Origin: Leptoclinus maculatus
Taxonomy: Eukaryota > Chordata > Actinopteri > Perciformes > Stichaeidae
Reading direction: 5' to 3'
NCBI GenBank assembly: GCA_032191485.1
Contig: JAVDOI010000002.1
Location: forward strand, 40,162,629 to 40,226,628
Length of the DNA stretch: 64,000 nt
Each line of letters begins with the position of its first letter. The stretch's first letter is position 1. The position numbers and the translations under genes are program-made. This document shows, one piece after another, positions 43,100-55,236 of the stretch. The notes below the pieces were generated by a model. It had not been told where the DNA came from, ran no database searches, and worked only from the letters and a program-made list of their open reading frames with translations.

Positions 43100-46000
43100 A
43101 GTGTCAATTTCATTTGGCTAGTGCATTAGTAAATGGTTTTGAATATTGTTGTCTATTAAAGCCTTTTCTAATGAATGCAGTTTTAATATGAGATGCATTT
43201 ATTTAAAAGGTGTGAGTTTACCTTAAGCCATTATCATATGTGAGTAGGCATGGTTGGAGGCTGTTATAACAAGTAATAACAAATTCAGCTAAGAAAATAT
43301 TGATTAATCCTGGAGTTTAGCATAAATCATTTTTAAGCACGGTGGCGCGGGCGCTGACTTCAGAGTGTTAAGCACAGATTTGTGTGAACGCACTGTTTCT
43401 GAATGAGGCCCAATGTTTCCCTAACTTTAACTAAGTTATTATTTCAAACCAAACCATAAAGAACTCTATGAGTCTAGTCAGACCTAAACCTAACCAAACC
43501 TTAACCATAGTGCTGTGACATCATGAAATAGATTTATTTTTTAACATTGATGGGAAATTGTTTCGAAGGCACTGACACATGAAGCTCTCGCGTAAATTCA
43601 GTCAGGAAGACTATACTCTTGCATGCCTAATCCTGTAGTTTATTTCTCATACATCTGCCTCACTCCTCACACATGCTCACTCATTATTTCCTTGCTGTCG
43701 TTGTTCGAGGCTGTTAATCATGATATCAGCTGTTTAGATCAGCTGGTCTCTTCTATCCAATAGCACAATGACATGGTTAGCTATCATCTTGCTGCTGTCT
43801 CTTTTAAATATGATTGTCTCTCTACCTTCAGTACGTTCATGCTGCTGTTACGCACCTCTCCATCTCCACCCAGTCTTCATCAGTCATCAGCTTCCCCATC
43901 TTATCAGCCTCATCAGCCACCACCACCACCAGTGTCTGGACTCCACGGGGGGATTCATCTTGCTGCTGCTCAGGGCAGATGCCCCTCCATTACAAATCTC
44001 CCTGTAGAGTCCAAGCACCAAAGACTCTGAAGACTTTATCATCACATATCATCTGTTAATAATAAACATTTATCTTTTCTTAATCACACTTGTCTCTCCT
44101 GATTGAAATGTTGTTCTGCTGTCAGGATTGTCAGATCAGAAAGCATGAACAAACACCATATTTTCTTGTTAAAGTTGGATGACTTGTTGGAATAGGCCTC
44201 ATTCAAACATCTCTATGAGGAAACCATGAACGTTCTGATTTCTGTAATGGCCACAGAAAAGGAATAGCAGTCATGTAATTTGCATGCTTGGAGTGCATGT
44301 TAAGAGGAATCAGCTGTTGTATTTTCTAAATGGTTTCATGTGCACTTCTCCCTGGTTGACTTAAAAGCCTTGCTAGGGTAAGCAGCTTCCCCTGGGACCC
44401 TTCGCTGTGTGCGTGCTGAGTTAAACACCGCATAAGATACAGTGAGTGGAACCCACATTCTGCAACTTGCAGGCTGCTCATTTTGCTTCTTATTTTCAAC
44501 CACTGAAAGGAAACAGGCAAAAAGGCAAAGGAGACAGATAACATTAGTATTAAAGTATTAATGTTCAAGAACTGATTTGGCCCATAGCACTTTCAAGTCT
44601 GGATTGTATTTAATTTCCTCATTAGAGATCATCCCACGAGTTAAGATGAATTATTTTAAGTTTTATTTCAACATATTGTTTGTCATCATCTCCAACATTA
44701 CAGAAATCTAGAATTACTGTCTAACGGTGGTATGCCTCCGCCTACCAGATATGTTGCAGGCTACATCCATGTCTGTCAGACATGGATGTAGTGCAGAGTG
44801 CAGAGTTCTCCAGCAGACTGTGCAGGAAAGGTTCAACATTTTTAGAAATACTTTGACTTTCTTTCTTTTAATCTCGTGTTAAGAACAGAACTGGAGTCAG
44901 GACGTTGTTAGCGTTAGTTTAGCAAAAGGACATGGGAATGTTTAGCCTGGCTCTGTGCAAAATTAAAAAATATGCCTACCAACACCACGTTTTTGCAATT
45001 TTCAACAAATTGTAAACAAATTGTAAATAAAAACAACAATTGGTGGGTTGAGGGGGACATGCTGGAATTATTTCTTGGCAACAGTGACTGTAACTCCCCT
45101 AAAACCAGAACTTTATCTCACAAATACAGGTTTGGTGTGATAAACCACAACGCAGCAGATTTGGTCACTACTGAATACAAATTGCCAACTACCATGGTTC
45201 ATGATTTTGAGGGTATTTGTGTCAGCAATCCTCTATCAGTTCATTTCAGAAAGGCCACAGGCAAAATGTCCAGTAATCTATCTGAATGTTGTTGGGCATC
45301 CAGTGGAGCCTGAGGCTCACAGGGCTGATCGAGGCACTAACAGTGGTGTAATGGAAACACCCAGCACAACCTCTATACACCTGCCCTGTCTGACAGGCAG
45401 CAGCATGTTTTGGGAATGCTTGATGAAAATAAGCTTATTAAAAGATTGTTTTGATGAAGGCTGACCCTATGTGGGATGCACAGGAGAACACAATGCTGTC
45501 CTCACAACGTTTAACACTGAGGATTCTGTCAGTGCCAACAATTCATAAATCACTTATGCACGTCATAAAGTGCACAAAACTAGAGAGCGGTTCAAACTTA
45601 TTTGAACACAATGATGCCCCCTTTGCTGAATGTCAGCTCCATAATGAAGGATATCTCAACTCAATTACAACAGGTACCATATTTATAGGGTCTTATTATG
45701 CTCTAATTATTAGAGCTCTAGCCTAATATTTGAGAAGAAAAGATGCACTGTAACAATAAATGTTCAAAAACATGAAATTACATTTTTTTCCACATGTTGG
45801 GCACATAAGTTAACAAAAGTAGCTGGGCAGTTGAACAGAAGGACAGAATATACTGTGTTTATGGGGGATTTGCAATGTGCCTGTGCAACAAGTACAATTT
45901 ATAGAAAACAATGTGGTTCAATAAAACTCACATTTTTATTTAATAAACATTTTGAGTTATTAGGCCAGATTTATCATTGAAGACACGAGCGGATTTGGTT

Positions 46001-47794
46001 ACAGGCTTCTAGGACTTCTTTGTTAATATCATCATAATTCAAATACATTTTTTGGCATATATCATCTTGGTAAATAATTTACCTAATCATAGAAAAGGAC
46101 CCAAACTGGTGCTATGATCTGCAGCGTGGGAAAAAACAACAAAAATAAAACATTGGAAGTGTTTTACTTTGCAGCTGGTTCAGTTCACCACAGGGTTACC
46201 TTCTAAGAAGTGCAATGTCACCGTGTGTTTGGTACCAGTGGCGTTCCAACAGTGCCAAAGCAGCTGTTATGCGCAGCTGTGGCTATTCATAGCACCCCTA
46301 TCATTAATTTATCACATGTGCCTGTGAACCATCATCACAATCATCATTTTAAACCTCAGAACTTCAGATGATCAATGATAGAGCTCATAAACAGACTTTA
46401 AGGGCTTGAGGTAAAATGAATAGAGCATTACGATTGGGAAATGATGGCTCAAATGTAAATAGAAAATGGAGGAAATACAGAATTCGAAAGTAGTTAATCA
46501 AAAAAAAAGTCAAGTGGAATTGGAAACAACGTAAAACAGTCTTTTATTATAAGGTTACATGACTCACCTTATGTTTCTTCTCCACCATATCATTTTACCA
46601 ACAGCTGGCTCAAGACAACTTTGTGACCTGTCCTGAAGTCTGCACGGGGTGCTCATTTATCCGGCACATTCGTCTTTTATAAACACCAGTTTATACTTGC
46701 GGAATGCTTTATGCATGTTTTTTTATGTGTTGGTCATTAATTATACATCTGGCGCCTGGTGTTGTCAGAGGTCAGGGCCCCAGGAGGTGTGAGGTCTCGG
46801 GGCCCTAGGGCTGTTGCCCTCTTTGCCTGGATAGTAATACAGCCCTGCCCCCAGAAAATGTGACCACATTGTTAACATTCAGTTGCTGTAACTGTCCAAG
46901 CAAAATTCCAGCAAGTCCTTCATACAAAGCCTTAAAGACATTATGTGTCCATAGTGTTGTTGTGACCATAGACCGTTCCTGTACCCCTCCTGTCACAGTT
47001 ATCTGTTCTGATGTCTTTCAAACACAGGCTCCCTTGTTTCCTCTCCTCCCTCTAACACTGTGTCCTTGTCTACATTTCCTCCCTCGCTCTCTCTCTTCTT
47101 CTCTGCTACTCCTTCCCGCTGGCTGCTGCTGTCCTGTGCTGTGATTCGGAGTGACATATTCCCTGGAGCTCTGCTGTTTGTCTCTGTGATTGAGCATGGT
47201 GGTTGCTCTGTCCTGCCGTCACCCCTACTGTCCTCACTTGACAACTTACACCAGTCAGCACGACCAGTATTAAAGCTTCCTGATCACTGCCATGAGCAGA
47301 TTCCGCCTTTTTCACCACAATGAAGCTAACACTGTTGATCACTGAAGTGGGCTTCACAGTGACTTCTTTTCCAAATAAGCTCTGTTCTGTTCTTGTTTCA
47401 CACTCTGAATACACGGACACTGCAGTCAAGGGACCACCACGGGTCTTTAAATATGTTCCATGGGTTTTGGGTCGTTGTTGCACTAATCCAGTGCTTCTGT
47501 GGTTTGGTCTCTGACACGGTTTATGTTCATGGGATTTTGGTTGGGAAAATGTCATTCCAAAATGTGCAATGGAAGGGATGACAGATAAATCAGTCAGTAG
47601 CTTGAATACTGGTAAGTGAAGTGTGTGAGCTCTGTAACTTCCTGCTGAGTGCACTTTTGTTCTTGTCCTTTTTTAAAGGATAGTTTAGAGTTGTGTATCA
47701 CTGCTCTTCATTCATTCACACAATCATAGTGATTGATTGATAAAAGAGGGCATGGCCTTTCCTCCAGTGTCACCCTCAAGACAAACTTCAAGCT

Positions 47795-47797
<3 letters not shown>
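43100..47797. other. noncoding, repeat-poor
   Basis: No gene recognised. Open frames here, such as 44972-45313 (plus), 45451-45726 (plus) and 47106-47654 (minus, 182 codons), have no domains. The 47.0-47.3 kb stretch is open on both strands because it is TC-rich. One short palindrome at 44761-44791. Confidence 0.5.
44761..44791. repeat. 31-bp near-perfect palindrome
   Basis: Arms CTACATCCATGTCTG and CAGACATGGATGTAG are exact reverse complements of 15 bases separated by a single T. Confidence 0.97.

Positions 47798-47864
<67 letters not shown>
47798..47864 (+). repeat. (TC)n microsatellite
   Basis: About 33 CT units with one CG interruption. Confidence 0.97.
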
Positions 47865-48107
47865 TCCCACTTCCATGTCAATCAGCTGACTGAGGGCCTT
47901 CACTCTCAGTTAAACCAATTACAATTTGCCACGATCTCCATGAGCCAATCCTCTAGTTGCTGCCAAAGTTTAAACTGATCATTTCTCTGCTGCTGTTATT
48001 TCAGTGTCAGATCAATGTGACTCTCCTCCACCCAATTCACCTCCAGTTTTCATCACAACCATCCATCTGCATGCATCAGCACCACTGTCTAGACTCCATC
48101 GTTAAAG

Positions 48108-48300
48108 GGTGAATGGATGTACTTGTATAGAGCTTTTCTAGTCTTCCGATCATTCAAAGCGCTTTAACACTACATGTCATCATTCACCCATTCACACCCA
48201 TTCATACACTGATGACAGGAGCTACAGTGCAAGGTGCCCATCAGGAGTAACTAACCATTCATAATCATTCATATGCCACAGGCACAGCATTCGGGAACAA
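48108..48300 (-). repeat. tRNA-like SINE, 3' portion
   Basis: Aligns with 14539-14740: TGTACTTGTATAGAGCTTTT, TCATCATTCACCCATTCACA, CCATTCATACACTGATGACA and AGGAGTAACTAACCATTCA. The 5' head with the polymerase III boxes is lost. Confidence 0.75.
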
Positions 48301-50073
48301 TGTTGTAGGGATAAAGGAATGGTGCTTGTCTTACAGAATGACCTGATCAATTTACTGATGATCGTTTTATGAGATCAGCACATTTAATATACACAGTAAA
48401 CACTGCATGTGGTACAAAAGGTCCGTTGATTCATGACTTCTGGGATTATTTAAGAGTAACTCTCTAGAAAATACTTTGGACATTGGATATTGAGTATGGA
48501 AAAGACAAAAGCTAGAAAAAAGAGGTTACCAGCAGACTAGAAATGGGACTAAATGGTGCTATCATGAGGTCCTGCAGTAAACTATGCAAGGTGTGGATCA
48601 TATATAGCCAGGCCTACTGGAAAATAAGCTAAAATTAGCTTGGAATTATATCACAATGTCATGGTGTCTCCAGTTATGTATTGAGTTGTACAGGACGTAT
48701 GTTCCTAGTGCTTTCCACAGCTCCTCTGTGACTGAGCACTGGTTATGCTCTTGGCCATGACTGTCACAGCGCTGGTCTGGAATAAATGAAGCCCACCATC
48801 TTCATGGCTCCTCGTCTCTTGTGTATCATTAACCAAACCCCCCCTGCTGTCTGGCTTTGTCACAGGACACAACAACATTGGAGTGCTCTGGCTGTGAGCT
48901 GCACTCTGAGAGGCGTTCATGCAGAGAGCCGTTGACTCTTGTTATCGTTCAAACAGTAAAGTCCATTTTGCATAAAACATCCCCTTCTCACCATCCTTTG
49001 TAATCCAGACTGAAGGACAAAGTAGCTTTAAGAACTGCACTGTGGGACAGAGCTGAAAATAGCTGCCGCAAGGCATGACAGGAAACAGGACATAGTGAAA
49101 TGATGTGGTCCAGTCTGTACACAGTATGCCAAGACTCTGTGAACATGCATTAGATTCCATTGGAACAGTATTTTCTTAATATATGATTGATTATATGATT
49201 CATTAAATATAAGTGAAAAGGTTTAGCAAATTTGAAGGTTTGCTGGTCATCTGCTTCATACTAATTTATCCAAACGTAAAGCTGCTTTACAGACAGAACT
49301 GCCAGCACAGTTTTCCTGGCTAAGAAAAGACAGCGTAAGACAAGTTAATACATTATGAAGGGCTGGAGCTCTTGCTATTAACTAAAGTGTTCACAACACA
49401 GTGTTGGTTGAAGCAAACAGCATGCTGTTCATTGTCTGGTATTAACATGGATTCTGTATTGGATATCTCATCTGGATAAGGAAAAGTGATGGAATACAGT
49501 ATGATCAGATCAGAATGACTAAAATTGCAATTGGTGTCTTTGTTTACTATGCATTGCAGCCAAACAATATCTTTATAAAGGAGTCAGTGAACGATAATCA
49601 CAGGCATGATTGGATTTCTTGCTGTGCAGGGCTCAAGTAGTTGTTCACTCAACAGCAGGTCACAATGAAAGGACAGCTCACTGTGGCTGCTCTTAATTGA
49701 AAAAACATAGTCCTGCATCTGGAACATCCACCATACACTTCAACCATGCTGTACAAAGCCCTGGACTGGAACACGTGCTGCCAGTGAACGTGATCCAAGA
49801 AGCAATTTCGTTGTTGTCGCCTGCTGTTCAAACTATTTAGTAATATATGAATACAATGTTTAAGAGACAGCATTGAACGTTTGACGTACTCTTCTTGTCA
49901 GCATGTTCCCAGGTTATTAACTAAACGAGTACGATGTTATTGTTACTGATAGTAATGATAACGCAAACTACGTCGTAAAAAAAAAGAACTGAGTCAAAGT
50001 GGAGTTTATTGTGAAAATTGTGAAGAAATTAGTTTACTCACCCGGCTCACAAATTCTATCTGCAATCCTTGCA
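48301..50073. other. noncoding, no gene recognised
   Basis: AT-rich unique-looking sequence with short meaningless frames on both strands. Confidence 0.5.
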
Positions 50074-50107
50074 TTCTGTCTGTCTGTCTGTCTGCCTGTC
50101 TGTCTTT
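50074..50107 (+). repeat. (TCTG)n microsatellite
   Basis: About eight TCTG units with one substitution (TGCC). Confidence 0.95.
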
Positions 50108-50872
50108 CTCCAACCCAAGAACATCAGGCAACATCTGTGTGTGGCATGGCTTAAGTTCTTTCCAGACAACTTGGTTAACTTGGCTGAAGTTGAATTAAGC
50201 GTTAGACAAGACAAGAATTTTGTCTTTTCAAATTTCCATTCAAAGTTTACCAATTAGCTTCTTCCTTTTGAAAAACATTGTTTGACTTCTATTTTTGACT
50301 CATGACCTTGGCTCTCTCTCCCTCAGCTGGCCTCCACCCAAGTTCTGCTCCTGCCAGTTGAATTGTTGACTGAAGTTAATGTGGTGATCATTACTTAAAA
50401 TTCCTCCACACATGCTGGTATCTTAGATTTGTTTCCATCTCTCTTATCCTTTGTCTCTCAGCCTACAACACAGAACATAGACTTAGATTCCTGCCAATTC
50501 GATCCCATTTTCCCAAAGTGGCGAAAACAACAGAGAAAAAGAAGGAGTATTGTTTTATGTTTATTTCAGTAAGAGCTCTTATTCCTCATTCCTCATTTCT
50601 TTCCATCCATATGTCCCACAGTACCAATAATCCCTCCACTTTCCTGCTTATTTTGCCTCAGCAGGACCAGATATGAGGCGGTCACACTTGGTCTGTTTAC
50701 TGCCATATAAAGCTGCAGCTGGTAGACAAGATATAGTGAGCGCTGTGACACACCTCGGGCCCTCTGCAGAGTGGCTTCTGACTACACTGAACGTCAGAAT
50801 GTAGAGTGGCTAAATGCTGTGCATGTAATCCTCAACTCACTGCTTTCATTTAATTATCACACAGCTTTTTGC

Positions 50873-50874
<2 letters not shown>

Positions 50875-50936
<62 letters not shown>
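50875..50936 (+). repeat. (TG)n microsatellite
   Basis: 31 uninterrupted TG units. Confidence 0.97.
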
Positions 50937-50939
<3 letters not shown>

Positions 50940-52881
50940 CCTGGTGTTTTATTTCCTCTCTGCCCATTGGCAGTGCAGTGGAACAGATTGTCAGCTTTGC
51001 ATCACTGCTTCAATAATGCAGCATTTGCAGTATGTATTTTTATCAGTAGCAAAAAAAACTCTGGCACAGCAGATCTCATGATGTAAGCAGAGCCTGACAC
51101 GCCACCAGTGGAGGAAGTCCATGATTTGAACAACAACATGCTCAGAAATATAGAGAAAAATTGCGTGACGTGTATATTAGCCGGTGTATACAATGTTCAC
51201 TGTTGGCTGCTCATTATTTATCTTAAATATGGTGCAGATGGTGCAGATATACCCAGTCCTTTCATAACGGTACACTGCATGATCATTCTAATTGAATTAG
51301 ATAGAAGTACAGTGGTGCAAGAAGTATTCAGGTCCTTTACTTAGAGGGCAGTAATGTACTCTGTAAAAAAGAGACGAGTTGAGAAACTCATCATTTCCAG
51401 GCTGTTAAAATGCTCTGCTAATCGACTTGAAGTTAAAGTAACTCAAATCTGTAGATTGCAGTTGTGTTTGTTTTGTAAACCGGACAGGCCAAGATGAAGG
51501 GGTTAGAGGTATGATGAGACAAAGCTCAATGTCTCAAAGGTGGCTCTCTTTTAACCTGGATAATAACCTTATCGTCATGGTCATTTACGCTGCACACCTA
51601 ACCTGCTTCGGAGAAGGTTATGTTAAGAGTTTCAGATTGAAATTGGCTACAAAAGTGCCTTTTACTAATCAGGTTCTTTTGGCAATAGCGTGACCATTCT
51701 TGAAAAATCATCAGTCATCAGTGTCAGAATTGTATTGGGAGGGAGAGAATGTTCATAGGCCGAGTAGATCCGTTGGCTTTTCCCAACGCTATTCTCAATG
51801 AGCGATACAGAAAACAAAGTGATATTAACACATGATGGAACAGTGTCAGACCTCAGTTCTTTACAATTACATTTAAAACTGCTGTATCAAGCTTAAAGTG
51901 TGAGAGCTGTGGAATGTGCAGTTGTTACATTAGAAATAAATGGTAAGTATTGAGAGTACATTGAGTTGTAAAAATAAATGAATAACTATATATATATTTA
52001 GAGGAAGAATGTGCACACCTCACACATACCTAGACATACACGGTGAAATGATGAGGAGGAGATTGAATGCATGTTTAGAGACAGGTAACGTTGTTTTTAG
52101 GTTGTGAAACGTGATGAATAGTGGTGCGGATAATACACATAGGGACAGCTGCACTGGTGCTGTTGATGAACCTCACCAATGCCACATGTTTTAGGTCGTT
52201 GAACATCTATTCATTGCTACCTATGGGAGTGGAAATGAGGCTCGTGCACGTGTGCCACGATGACTAAGATTTAAAAAACAGAATTAAGTGTGCAGCTTTA
52301 TGTATGCACATATCTGTCTTTATAAGTGCACACTGCTTATCCACTGCCTCCAGAGCTGCCTGAGAGACTGTTCGTCAAGACTTTAGTCGAACATATCGTA
52401 CGTTGTATTTGGTGAAACGCAACACGTCATTTTTCACATTTGTAATCCACAAATCTGAGGCTTGGTCTGCAGTACCTGAATGTCTTGTAATGTCACATTC
52501 ACTCTTTAGGGAGAGGAGTGTGAGCTCAATATGAAATTCTGAGCAACATATGGCATTTCTGAACAGAAAATACCTTTCCTGACAAAAAGATCTGAATATT
52601 TAGTCTTATTATGAGCTTCCCTCATGACATGAATACATAAAACGCAGTCAGTTTTCACAGCCCTCTGGGAAATTAAATGAAGCACTCAAAGATGCAATAA
52701 ATCAGCTGCCCGTTTGATGGCCTCCCAGCAACACTGACGCACTAGTTTTGAGAAGTTATTAGTTAATTGCCAAGGCTCTATAATGTTGCAAAACCAGATG
52801 TGTATTGTCCACATTGTCTCTGTACAATGAATTCTGACCAGGGTGTGTCTCAGCATCCAGTCAGTAGTGTCACAGTATTCT

Positions 52882-52883
<2 letters not shown>
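50937..52883. other. noncoding, no gene recognised
   Basis: No repeat family or coding frame recognised. Confidence 0.5.

Positions 52884-52951
<68 letters not shown>
52884..52951 (+). repeat. (TG)n microsatellite
   Basis: 34 uninterrupted TG units. Confidence 0.97.
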
Positions 52952-52952
<1 letters not shown>

Positions 52953-53684
52953 GATGGTGTTTTTTCATTTCCTCCCACCTGAGAGCTCAAGAAGCAGCAG
53001 GTAGTGTTTTAAAGTCTAAACAAAGCTTAACTGGCCCAAACCCATCCGACACAAAGATGAGCTGATTTGGAGCCCAGCATAGGTGTGCCTGTTTTCAAAC
53101 ACTCTATTCTTAGCTGTTGGGGAGAGAAAACAGCAGTTTCCTACTGTGTGTAGATATTACTGATGGAACAAAGTTAATGACAAATCCCTGTTGGAGGATA
53201 CACTCCAAGTTGCCAGTGTATTATTTACACCAAGCTAAAACTAATGCAGTCTAATAGTCCTGCAATGAATCCTACCTTCATGAATGTTCACTTTTTTGTT
53301 GAAACTATTTTAGTTGTTGATTTAAACTAACTTCCACACCAAGTGCTCAAGATATAAAGACTTACAATTACACCTTGAGGTAGACGGCCAGTCCACGCCT
53401 TTACTTGAAGAGTTTACCAACTTGTTTTGTGTAAACAGTGTCAGAGCTCTTTTGTCAATCACTTGTGTTTGTCTTTTTAATATCATCATCATTTGGGTCA
53501 TTTGGTAACTTTGGAAGAAAAATGTTTGTTATTTCAACTCGTTCTCATGTCAACACATCACATACTGAAGCTTGGTCAGGACCCTTTGCGTCACTTTCTA
53601 ACATACTGGGTAGCCCAGCATGTCGAATTGTGATGCTACACTACGGTGAACACAAGATTAACGTTGTGATAACACTTAGTTAGG

Positions 53685-53965
53685 TTTAGGAAAAACGTCA
53701 TGGTTGGTCAAAAGAAAAGTAAGTAAACTATGTAAAACGTTATCAATGTAACATAAGTACAGAACACTGGTAACTTTAAATGATCTCAACAACACCAGTC
53801 TTCTAGTTGAATGTCTTGAGTTCTGAATTTGATTCATCCACCCTGTATTGGTTCTCTTAGTTTTTATACTACGTCATCACACTCCCAGAGCATGTTCTCT
53901 GAGCGTCTAGTAATAATGAGGATGGGTTTACATTGAAATGACTCGAGCCCGGTGCATCTCAAACT
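53685..53965 (+). repeat. dispersed repeat C, copy 2
   Basis: Copy of 8085-8400 in the same orientation: GGTTTAGGAAAAACGTCATG, AACATAAGTACAGAACA, CTACGTCATCACACTCCCAG and GATGGGTTTACATTG. Confidence 0.6.
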
Positions 53966-54349
53966 GATAATAATGGATTCAAGGGTTTAATAACAAAATG
54001 CAGTTGTAGCTTATTTGCTACACATGAAAAACAAAACAAAAACACAGTGCATTCCTGGAGTGCATTTTTTTATTTTTTGATCAGGAAGAATGTATACAGC
54101 AGCAACCAACACCTCCTGTAGGCTACTTCCAGCATAACTCCTTCAGTTCCTGGTACATTTTAAAATTGAACATCTGCAGGAAATGTTGAGGGTCACTGAT
54201 GGTCACTAACAGCACCCAAAAAATGACAAGCAAGTAGAAGCAGTTACAAATAATAGACCCTTTTCACGGCAGACATTTAGACTTGTCAAGGCAGGACAAG
54301 CACAGGTGGAATTAGTAACATTAATGATGGCTACATTCCTTATACACAG

Positions 54350-55236
54350 ATAAAGCAGTGGACACCATCCACTCCACCATGTCTGGACTGCAGAGTCAAC
54401 ATCCTGGTGCATATTTGGCAATTACTGGAGACTTTAATCACACCACTCTGGATAAAGCCCTGCCGACTTTCCACCAGTATGTTGACTGCCCCACACGAAA
54501 CAATAAAACTCTGGACCTTCTGTATGCAAATGCTAAGGATGCATACAGTGCCACTGCCCTACCCCCACTTGGCAGGTCTGATCACAGCCTGGTCCTGTTA
54601 ACACCTAAGTATGTTCCTCTGGTGCAGAGGCTGCCTGTGACCACCAGGACTGTGGGGAGGTGGTCTCAGGAGGCTGAAGACGCCCTGCAGGACTGCTTTG
54701 AGTCGAAGGACTGGGATGTGCTGTGTGGACCACATGGGGAGGACCTCAACAACATGACGGACTGTATCACAGAATACACCAAATTCTGTGAACAAACTAC
54801 TATTCCATCCCGGACCGTACACTGCTACCCCAACAATAAGCCATGGATCATCAGTGACCTGAAAGCTCTTCTTAATAAGAAGAAAGCAGCTTTCAGGTCT
54901 GGGGACAGGGACGAGACAAATGACACTGCTACACTGTTGTTGTTTGCTGTTGGTTGATTTTTTTGCACTACTGTTTTTTTTTATTTAACACTAAGAGTTC
55001 TATTTCATTGTATATACTGTGCATTTTTGTTATTTTATCTTCTTATATAATATGTCCTACTCTGTTATTTGTGTATATATTGTGCATTTTTTAATACTTA
55101 TTATTTTTCTTTTTTTTTCTTTCTTTATTTACTCTGTTACTTCGTTTGCAGAAGTATATCCTTGCTGCTGTAACATACACATTTCCCCCTGGGGATGAAT
55201 AAAGTATCCATCTATCTATCTATCTATCTATCTATA
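54350..55236 (+). mobile_element. Rex1/jockey-type LINE, endonuclease end joined to 3' tail
   Basis: A 199-codon plus-strand frame (54358-54957) reads YLAITGDFNHTTLDKALPTF, LDLLYANAKDAY and LGRSDHSLVLLTPKY (last endonuclease blocks, including the SDH motif), then EDALQDCFESKDWDVL and the linker WIISDLKALLNKKKAAFRSG, as in the copy at 25526. Right after DRDE the sequence jumps to the 3' untranslated region, ending CCCCCTGGGGATGAATAAAG and (ATCT)n. The whole reverse transcriptase is missing, yet the remaining frame is intact. It is 5'-truncated too. Confidence 0.85.
55208..55236 (+). repeat. (ATCT)n tail of the LINE
   Basis: About seven ATCT units directly after the ATAAAGT of the LINE 3' end. 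Confidence 0.95.

Noticed and set aside
47106..47654. 182-codon minus-strand open frame
   Set aside because: Overlaps plus-strand frames in a TC-rich stretch; base composition removes stops. No recognisable domain.
50771..51086. Cys-Val repeat 'proteins' in three frames
   Set aside because: Translation of the (TG)n microsatellite.
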